Assembly (NCBI RefSeq): GCF_000003815.2
Contig: NC_049979.1
Location: forward strand, 24,374,089 to 24,438,088
DNA: 64,000 nt
Reading direction: 5' to 3'
Origin: Branchiostoma floridae
Lineage: Eukaryota > Chordata > Leptocardii > Amphioxiformes > Branchiostomatidae
The notes under the pieces were generated by a model. The model was not told where the DNA came from. It made no database searches and saw only the letters and a list, made by a program, of their open reading frames with translations. The translations under genes were made by a program, and so were the position numbers. Below are positions 23,441-33,800 of the stretch, piece by piece (the first letter of the stretch is position 1; each line of letters starts with the position of its first letter).

Positions 23441-23818
23441 ATGCATAACAATAATCATGACATGAGTTATTCTCCGGTAAATTTTGCTGTGTTCTGCAGC
23501 TTCTGCTTCACCTCAAAACTGATCGCATACCTGCAGTTTTACAGTATTCCGCTAGTCTGTGCACGACAAGTCGTCCCGCTTGGCCAGTCTGGCCCGTTGG
23601 ACATCTGGTTTATATTTTACGGCTTGTTAGCTGGAATTATCCTGGTTGCCACTGGCATTACGCAAAGACAGAGATGCCAGGAACGCCCTTTCGGCAGCTA
23701 TTATAGGTTTGGATACAGGCTAGCCTTTTCCACACACACACCTGCACCAGTACCGGTACAAGTGCCTCGCAATAAAATAGAGGTGCTCTGGCACATATTT
23801 AACTCCTTAATTAAATAG
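23441..23818 (+). CDS. Hypothetical 125-aa membrane protein (or exon)
   Basis: The open frame from ATG 23441 to TAG 23816-23818 has one clear hydrophobic segment, IWFIFYGLLAGIILVATGI, at about residues 59-77, preceded by a moderately hydrophobic LIAYLQFYSIPLV. A basic Arg/Tyr-rich stretch (RPFGSYYRFGYRL) and a Pro/Val-rich tail follow. I do not recognise the family. A diverged, broken copy lies 2.5 kb upstream at 20985-21335, and the sequence TGTTCTGCAG before residue 17 could be a splice acceptor, so this may be the last exon of a longer gene or part of an unclassified repeat. Confidence 0.4.
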   Translation: MHNNNHDMSYSPVNFAVFCSFCFTSKLIAYLQFYSIPLVCARQVVPLGQSGPLDIWFIFYGLLAGIILVATGITQRQRCQERPFGSYYRFGYRLAFSTHTPAPVPVQVPRNKIEVLWHIFNSLIK

Positions 23819-24533
23819 GTAGGGCATTGCCATTGAATGTCTACATTGTCCCGCAATGACCTGGAGGTCAAGGGACTACATATGTTAGGTATGAAGTTAG
23901 GTATTCTTAGGTGTTGATATTACATGTGCAATGTATTTAATCTGTCTTCGTTGTCAAATGTAGACCATCCATAGTTAAAACTGCGCGAACTTTTACTACC
24001 AAATGGCAAAATGAGGGTGGTGGGGTGGGTGATACCATACAAGACTCCACCAGTTTACTTTGACTTATAGATAACTGAACTATTGCCAGAAATTGCTTTG
24101 GGTCCAGTGCAAAGGAAGTTCCCCCTTGCTACATTTCCAGTGTGTATTGGAAGCCATACAGCTGCGTGTGTTTTGTCGCCATTGGACAAATAATTAGGGG
24201 TAATAAATTACGTATACATGATGAAAACGATGCCAGACTTAATGTAATTACCCCAAGGTACACACGATCAACGAGTGATCAGACCATTTTAATGATATAG
24301 GCCCATGCGAGGCCCGGAATTTGCCAATTGTGACACCTACTTTTTTGGCTAAGCCTTTAGCGAGGTTCATAAAACCCTACCGTTCTGCCACCTATCAAAT
24401 ATGTATATTTGTATTTCTTAAATTGAATGCAATAAAGCTCAGACAGTCGATAAGGTCTAAATCCGACGACAGAAGCGGAATTAGATCGATACAAATTACA
24501 TAAATGTAACTATGATACACCCAAACACAACAG

Positions 24534-24616
24534 TGACGTCACTGACCCCGCCCACCTGCGCAGACGCGCTGCGCGGTGGTCCCTCCCCAGTGTGTTTATC
24601 ATGTTGCCAGGCGAGC
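24534..24616 (+). promoter_or_regulatory. Probable CCDC170 promoter elements (CRE, GC box, X-box-like)
   Basis: A perfect TGACGTCA palindrome (24534-24541) is followed by CCCCGCCC and, at 24603-24616, GTTGCCAGGCGAGC. The first half equals the RFX X-box half site GTTGCC; the second half is imperfect. The cluster lies 240-320 bp before the CCDC170 start codon in a locally GC-rich stretch. RFX control would fit a cilia-associated gene, but this rests on motif matching only. Confidence 0.35.
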
Positions 24617-24852
24617 GCACAACAATAACACTCGACTCACGTTGCTGTTTTATTCAGTTTTCATAGCGTCAAGAGAAAGTTCAGGTCATTTCTTGTACGT
24701 GGGAACGTATATCAGAGTCCCATTAACATTGTGGGACATCAAGATCAAGGTTTGTGATCATTCGTGAGGATTTTAGGCGGGAAAAGCATCAGTGAATAGT
24801 AGTAGCACTGTGAGTTTAGTCAATTATTCCCGTGTGTCCACGAGTGTCCAAG

Positions 24853-27800
24853 ATGACCAGCTACAGACTCACGGACAAGGATACCCTCCCGAGACTTCCT
24901 CGTGGCGGCCTGAGCAGTGCCCCACCTCGTGCCGGACTACAGACCCTGGACGACTCGGGGCTGGTGTACGATATCGGGAATGAGCGGCCGTTCCTGGCAC
25001 GCTCCACCCCGCCGGCTTCCCTCTACAGGACCGCCGCCGACCGCCCAGCTTCTCCCGGCGCCTCCGGACAGACATGGAGACTCATGCAGGAGGTGAGACC
25101 ACTTCTACACGTCTGTAGTGCGATGTAACGCTAAATCTTAGATGTATGACACTTTATAACACAAAGGAAGGGGGACAATTTTATACAAAATTCCCATTTG
25201 AAACAGAAAGCGACACAGGGGTCTAACACCTTATTATTCAGTAGATTAGGCAGATCAAAGTAGATTTTATGGAAACCATCTGTGCAGATAAATATAATGC
25301 AACTTATGCAAGGGTGTAAAAAAATTAAGTAGTTACATAATGGCATGGCTTTAGAAATGAAGAAAATTACGAAATAAATGTTGTGTTAACCGTTTATTCC
25401 GCCATGACTACAAACACTAAAAAATGAAAATGCTGTCTAAAATTAGTAAAAAGCAGAATACCACTTGTTATCTTCATTCTCTTTATTATGTCATCCTCAG
25501 ATATCTAGATATGACATAAAAATAGATAAACGTCACATCTAGAAGAAACCCCTGCATATTACGCTAAAATCAAGGACCGAAGCTTTTCACCTAAAATTTG
25601 GTCGCCTTGCTGGCAGAATTATGAAAAATCAAATTAGGCATGCAGGCCCTCATAAAACATTTCTGACCTTAGTAACTAGTGTGAAACCGATACTAAAAGA
25701 CTCAACTCTTGCACTTCATTATATTTATTACTAAGTACCATGTAACAGTCATTAACTTCTCCCTACTGGCCTATTTGCATCACATTTCGTGCTGATAAGG
25801 AGGTTAAATTGCAGGTTAACCTTTTCCTGCCAGGTGACCTTAAATCTTTAAATATTTGTGTTATCTCTGTGTTAGGTTTTTCTCTGGTTGCTTCTTCAAC
25901 TGCATACTCATTATGTATTTCTTTTTGTGTTGCTCATACGTTATTTCAACCACGGACTCTTTTTCACCATTCCACAAAATTTTGGTGCTACAAATCTTAA
26001 AACAGTATTCAAATCCCTCCTGGTATGTTATCCCAGGGTATGGGGGTTTGAAGAAAGCGTTGTGCAAACAATTGTTCAGACTTTTCGAAATACTGTAGAT
26101 CGGAAAACTTACGCGGCAGTTTTACTTTCACAGTTTCGCAATGAGCTCTCCACCGATAATTTGTAACACCTCTTCCTTCTATGACTCCAATACTACAAAA
26201 TTGTTCCAACTGCGATTCTAGAACACCATGAAAACCTTACTATAAAATAGAACCAGTCTGTGAATGTAAAATGTATAACAATGGTATGTTAACAGTGTTA
26301 CATTTTGGAAATGATGTGGAAAGGTGACTTGACATCATTAGCTAGTCATTGTAACTATATTCTTCTTTGTTGACTAGGTCAATACTTCCCTTTGTGTGTG
26401 TTCGTGTATGCTGTTGTTAATCATTACGTGATAGACCTCAGCGTCCATTGAAGTGCAGGGACAATGGTGAAAGCCTCATGTTTACGTTGTACATAGTTAC
26501 ATCATACAAACATGTTTTTATCTATCACAGATGCAAGAACAGCTGAAACTCTACAAGAAAGAACTGGAGAAAAAGGATGACTTGATCACATCTTTGGCAA
26601 CTGGAAGGTAAGGAACATGAATTCTGATCATTGGTCAAAGATCAATAATTGTCGTGAAGTAAAGATCAAAGGGCCATTGATAATACGTACATATCTAGAT
26701 AAGAGCCCCAATTTCATGTGAAAGATGTCTGTATTTTCACAGTAAAAAAACATACATTGTGTAGGTTCTGCATTTCTACATTTTTGAATGTTTTGTACCC
26801 ACCTGTCCAAAATACTTTATTACTCAATACTGATTAATAGACAAAAGACTTTGAATCTAATGCTTAGAGTACACTGATCTTCTGACTACGTGTTACCAAA
26901 AAGACAACTACTTGTAGTAGCATTTCCTGATATCATTCCCTTGTAGCTTCAGTAATACCATTGCAGCGTCAGTCTCTAGAAAAAAAGTTATGTTGAAATT
27001 GTCCTGCATGTTTGCATTGTAAGATCTGGACAAAGGATTAAGCTGGGCAGGTCATGCAAACCTTTTTTCTGTCACGAGCAATTTACAAGGATCTTCAGAA
27101 ATTGCAACACACCCAGAAATGTGACCTATCAATTATTCATAACTGCATCAATTTAAGCCTTGCATAATTTTTTGTCTGCCAAACTGCAGGACTTACTAAA
27201 TTTTTACCTACTTCATTTTGAAACCTTTTGTCTAAAAATGGCAGGTTGCGGGTACATATTTTGTGTCCCGCTGGGATTAGGGCTTACCTGTTGGACAGGT
27301 TGTGACAACTGTACAGTTCAGTCATCCATGGCATGTGTACATTATATCCGGCACTTTCTTCTATTTTTGTCCAAATAGAACCCGCCTTTTCCTTTTTGTT
27401 TGCAACACCACAGCAAGTAAATTCTATGGATGATAGAATTCCACTATCGACTTCAAACCTGCTACGAGAGCACAGGAAAGGATCAAAGACTGGCAAAAAA
27501 CAAAAAGGCCCAAGAAAATAGTAAATTTTCAAAATGGAGGATTTTTAATGAGACGAAACACTGTATCACAACCAACAAGTTTTAAATTCAAGAAGAAGAA
27601 AGAGACATTAGTGTGATAGCCAAGTATCACTACTGTCTACAAGTTCGGAATTCAGGCAAAAATAAAAATGGTGCTGTGGATGTCATTCATAGACATACTT
27701 GCTTCAGGCTAAAGCAGAAATACTGTGTCTATAGAGCTATGATACACGGCTGTGAATTGTCATCATTGACTACGACTGACGAACAATTTTTGGGTACAAA

Positions 27801-30800
27801 CGGTCTCTCCTTGTAATGTCTCATGTAGGTAATGTTATTGCTACAGTTGTTATTGTTTTCAACAATTGACATATTTTCTTATTTTCTTGTTCCCCTGCAG
27901 TAAAGGACCAGAGACACCAAAGGTGAGACACTTCTCTAAAGTATCTTTTTCTTTCAACATCATTATAAGATGATTGTTGTCCTTAATTTGATGGTAGTTG
28001 TTAAACTGAAAATTGTGAAATCAACATTGTTCTTATCTGCATTAGCTCATTCATTCATTCATTTATCCATCCATCCATACAATAAATTCATAAAGTTCAA
28101 TTTATTTATACTCTACAATTGGTTATGTTATGTTTCACAACCTACATGTATTTGTATCCTCTAAATGGTTTTCCATTGTTGCCCATTTGTAGATCAATGG
28201 CTACTTCTCTTCGGGAGACCCTGCCTATCCCCCCCAGCCCCCAGCCCAACCCCCACCCACAGGGGCGCGCACCCTGCACTACCGAATGGCCGCAGAAAGT
28301 GCCACTGGTGAGCTGGCTGCCATGCAGGTGAAGGCAGAACGACTTCAGGCAGAGGTAAAAACCCTTCCCTTTGTTACTTTCCGCTTGTATCTTAAAAGTT
28401 CAAAATGATTATTGTTGTCTTTTTCTAATCTATTACTTTTGAATCAGTTACTGTAAATGCATTTAATTTGCAGGGATTTAATTTCGTGGTAGCGTGAAGA
28501 AGGACTGTGGTGATTTTAAGTTCGCGGTAGCACCATGCACTGTAGTCTCTTACTGCCATGGAAAAATGTTCGCGATGGTTTTCAATTCGGGGTGAAGTGG
28601 CCATCGCGAAAAACTGCGAACATAAAACCACCGCAAACATTTCTGCATTTACAGTACTTTGAACAAGTTGCATTTTGAATAGCAGCTGTTTGCTTCAATT
28701 CAGTCCGTTAATTAAGAGCTACCCATAAATGTTATGACATTTGAAGATGGCTTTGAAATTCCTTTTCCTGACGATGCAGTAAAGGTTTCATTATTTTTCT
28801 GACACTTAAATGTAAAAAATTTGCTTTAACGCTAGTTCTACTTTATCTGTGGGGTACCTACATTCCGTTATATCTAAAAAAGGGAATTTGAATTGGAGGG
28901 TGGTTTCAAACTGCACTATTGTGAAGAAGAAAAATTGTAATTTGAAACCACCATCCGTCGACTTTATAATCCTAAACACCCTCAGGCTGTTTTTAGATAC
29001 AACAAATACTTTTTTGTATAGTTTACCCTGAAGATAAACCTTTACCAGTATGTAACCCTACACAAATATCTCAGTTCACTCACAGTAAAAGATTATGCAG
29101 CCAGTGTTTCCCACAAATTTGGTTAAACTAAAAATGTTTCCTCTGACTACAGCTGGGAGAGACCAAGAACAGATGCGCAATCAAAGACGTGCAAATCCGA
29201 GACATGGAGACGGAGATCCAGAGCTACAAGGAGGACAACGCCCGCCAGGTGGCGCTGGTGCAGACCCTGCGGAACCGTATCCGGGAGATGGAGGACGAGA
29301 CCGGGACGCTGTCCGTGGTGAAAGGGCGCGGGGAAATCACGATCCAGGCCCTGCAGAAGGAGATGCGAGAGTACCAGGACAGGGTAGCCGAGCTGGAGGG
29401 AAGACTTAGGTAAATACTAAGACTCTAACCTTTGTTTTTTTTTTAAATCTGAATATAATGTACATACAGAACAGTAACTAAATACAATATAATAATCATG
29501 AAACATGCAGGGGAGCACCCATTGCCTTCCCTCATTCGATACTTTTAGAATACAGTCATTACCCAACCATGAAACAAAATGAATTTACCTTACTATCAAA
29601 AAGTACAAAAACAAACAATAATTTAATCGGTATTTATTGGCTGCTATCTCAAGTTCTAAGCCTAACATGTCTCAAGGGAAAACCCAACCATTAAACGTTA
29701 CTAAAAATTTCATCATGACATGTCCATGCACAGATTCAAGGAACGAAGACAGGTCACATTTCTTACTGATCAAAACTTCAGGTAGAAAAGTCTTTATACA
29801 TACTGCACGCTTCTAAATAAGGAACAGGTCAGGCCAAGAGATTTTGATGAGGTCCTCACATAATTTTCTGCTAGTGATACATAGAACTCTATTCTAGAAA
29901 AAGGCCTTTTATTTACGAAAGAATATCTTGTAAGTTCTGACCTATTCCTCTATAGCATGGACTCCCCTAACAAACAGAATGGTGTCACCCATACATGCAG
30001 TTTCTTTTCCAATGGCATAGTAACCCGGCTGCTATGGTGATGGTTTTGGTGCATTATTTATGCGCTATGAAGCTTAGCCAATTAGTAGTAGACCACTTTC
30101 AGCAATATGAGTGCGTAAGTCAGTGGTTTGTGACCCTACCTCTGGACCATGAGGTTGTGAGTTCGAATCCTGACTGTTGTCGCTCACCCAACATGCATGC
30201 TAGTCTGGAAAGGGTGGCAGTGCTTGGGATGGGACGTTAAGCTATGTTACACTAACTGTTCATGGTAAAAAGAGCTAGAGGATTTTCCCCAGTACAATGA
30301 ACTTGTAAATACTGTACATAGCATAAATGTCTTCCTTGTCACAACCAGTGGAAGACTAGCTCATTGAGATCATTTGAGCTAGACTCACTGGTTGGAGATC
30401 ATTTTCACTTTACTAAACGTGTTTCATCCCTCTCATACACAGGAGTCACATCTCCGAGCGCGAAGACGCAGAGCAGAAGTCGCAGTCCTGGGAGAGGAAG
30501 TATCGTGACCTCTGCACGGAGGTCGGACGTTGCATCAGTCTGGACACAGCGGCCGGGAGCATCCCCGATGTCATTGAGAAGGTCACTCACAAGGTGAGGC
30601 ATAGAGAAACTTTTTACTTCAAGGTAACCGTCATCAACAGTGTAAACATTTTATGCAATAGGAATCTGGAGGTAGCATCAGTTATTTGTGTCTGTATGCT
30701 AAGCTTAACCAATATAAAGAGCCATCACAATCTTGGGCTTGAAATTTTCTAAATCTACACAACCTTTTTGCCTAGTTATGAATCCAATGCTTCTATGACA

Positions 30801-33800
30801 ATATATGAGATAACAGATATGAGTCACCACTGGAACAAATAGGGACAGAGGATGCTATTGAAGTATCTACTACACATTCGTTCCACATGAGTCTGTAAAT
30901 TGTGCACAAAGAAACATCATTGATTCATTCACTGACAAAGACTGGATATCCGGATGTTGTCTAGTTGAAGATTTGGCTAAGATCAAGTTTTCAGTCGAAA
31001 ATTTAGTAACTTTTGAAAATGTTTCTTTACACCCTGTAATATATTCCATCAATGTATGAACATTCAACCTAACATTTCATAAACTTTTTGTGGTGGGTAA
31101 GAAGTATTAGATTATTGACTGTATGTTTTCTTCCATAGATTAACACTATCCTGGAAGAGAACACCATGCTTCGCGGGAGACTGTCCACGCTGACTGAAGC
31201 GCTGAACAGCAGCGAGCTGGAGACCAAGGCGAGCAGGGAGACCATCATGAGGCTGGTGTCGGAAGTCGGCCGCGAGCAGCGAAACTTGTCTCAAATCAAC
31301 ACCAGTACGGAGCAGTTGAGAATGGTGAGTAGAGGGGATCTTCCGAAATTGACCTGCAGTTGTTTGTTTCCAGCATGTCATTCAAATACTCGGCTCTAGA
31401 CAACTTTTCTCTAGAAAAATACACCCTTTCACACATTTGGTAAAATTCACCATTCAAACAGCAGCTGATTGAAAAGTCAGCTGTCTGATTGGCTTGCCTC
31501 ACACAGTTGTCACTCAAAGTTTAGTAACTGTTACTCTTTCCACTGCAGCTCTATTCTTACCTCAGATCTACAGCACCCTTCAGTGTCTAGTCTTTGCACC
31601 AGGTACTGTCTCTCTCCTACTTCTCAGCTTTGAAGGCTCATTTCTTACACTTCTCAATTGTCAATCATGATGAATGTTATACGTATACGCTGGTGATGCT
31701 TTCCAAATCACCTGTCACACATAGCCGACCATGGTCTCCCAACCTTCTACAGACCATGTGTTTAGACACCTTCAGCGTTCTTTCCACAAAGCCCCTTCAC
31801 ACTTGTGTTCAGATGTGTTCTAATCAAATGTTCTAACTGTCTCTTCTGTTCTAACCCCCCCCCCCTTCCTGGAGGCATATCCCATGTACCCACATTCCCC
31901 TAAGGCAAGTTTTGTGGTGACTGTCCGGTCTTCCTATTGTATGTCTATTCAGTACTTAGTGTACTTTCACGGGTATATACACTGAAATAGCTGCAGCTAT
32001 CAATCACTATTCTCACACATAAAAAAATTAGCATAGGTTTGCTTTTAGGACTGCTCAGCTATGTTTATAGGCTTGAATTGCTTTAAATGCTGCTTCATAC
32101 AAGAGACGTAATCTTGGCTGTGAAAACAGTGGCTGTACATGTACTATTGATCTAATGAATTGTTCTTGAATACTGGTTCCGTGCCATTATTTCTGAATCA
32201 ATTCTATGACTCAGTGGGAAATGAGGTTCTTGTTTCAATAGCCTTCAAGAAGTTTACTGGGCCGATATTTTGGTAACTGCTCAATATCTTCCACCCTAAA
32301 GCCTCAATGAACTATGCTATTTCTTGTGACAAGAATGCCTTCTCTATGTTAGTCAAGTTGTGTAAAATGGGTCTCAGCTTCTTTTAAAGGCCCATTTCTA
32401 ACTAGTGCTTGGTAATATTTTGCAATAGCCAACTTGAAAGTGCTATTCACAGTATCTCAGTATGACCCTCCTGCCTAAAAGATTATGTTATTTTGACATC
32501 ACAGGACAGAGAGGAGGCCATTCGGTCCAAAGAGGCGTTGGTTAGGGAGAACCAGCTTCTCAGGGAGCGCATCGAGTCCAGCGAGAAGGCGTGGAAGTCG
32601 ACACGAGACGAGCTGGAACACCGCGAGGGTCGCGTGCAGACCATGGACGAGCAGCTGCGTACCAGCCAGTACACGGCCAAGGCGGCCCAGACACAGCTGG
32701 ATACGTTCAAACAGGCGATCGCGTCACTTCTGAGTGACGGTCACGTCATCATCCACGAGAGGGAGGACGATATTAAGGACAGAATCAGGTCCATCATGGG
32801 CTCCAGCAGGGACAAGCAGGCAGTAAGTAAAACATAAGAGTTTTTTGCACAATCCGTTACTTTTTAGCTAGGCTAACTCTGTAGGCCATGTTTATGTGAT
32901 TATGAATAGCATGTGCCTGCATCAATTTTTGTCTGTTTTCAAAAGTGTCAACCATACAGTAAATCTCACAGATCAGTGGCAAAATGAGTAGATATATGCC
33001 CCAACTTGCAAATCAATACCAGAAAACGGCTACTAATGTGAGAGTCGTAGAATGTCAAAGTCAATTCCATAGTCAAATAAGTGCAAGGGTTAAGACAGTT
33101 AGGATGAAACACACGCATAATCTCAATGTACCTTCCAGGAATCAGAAGTAATTGATCTGAAAGTGAAGAGCCGACCAAACAGTCAGACTGACTGTCATAG
33201 GGTTAGGGGTTGGGGTTAGGGTTAGGGTTAGGGTTAGGGTTAGGGTTAGGGTATAGGGTTGGGGTTGGGGTTGGGGTTGGGGTTGGGGTTAGGGGTTAGG
33301 GTTAGACTTCAACCCACTGATTATTTCATTGTACTTTTTAGGAAGCAGAGATGCTTGATCTGAAAGTGAAGGAGTTGACCAAACAGCTGGAGTCGCAGTG
33401 TGAGCTGCACCAGCAGGCCATCCGCAGGGCCAAGAAGGCTGAGGCTGGGGTCGGCGACCTGAAGGACAGGCTGAACAACATGGAGGGTGAGCTGTCCTCC
33501 GCAGATGTGCTGAGAGATGGGCTCAGGACGGATAAACAGAGGGTAAATGCTGAGATTATTCTAGATATCTTACCATGCAACAGTTTCACACAATTAATTA
33601 AAAGGTAAAAGCAAGTTAATTGCACAACGAATAATTGCACTCTTCTGTTAAATGCACAAAATCCCCAAATCCTGTGGTGGTGCAGTCCAGCTTAATAACT
33701 TTGCTCCGTTGCACCATTCGGATAATTGAATGAAATGCAAAAGCAAATGTTGTGTGCAATTTAGCGGCTTCTCATTCCAGAGCAATCATGACAAAATATT

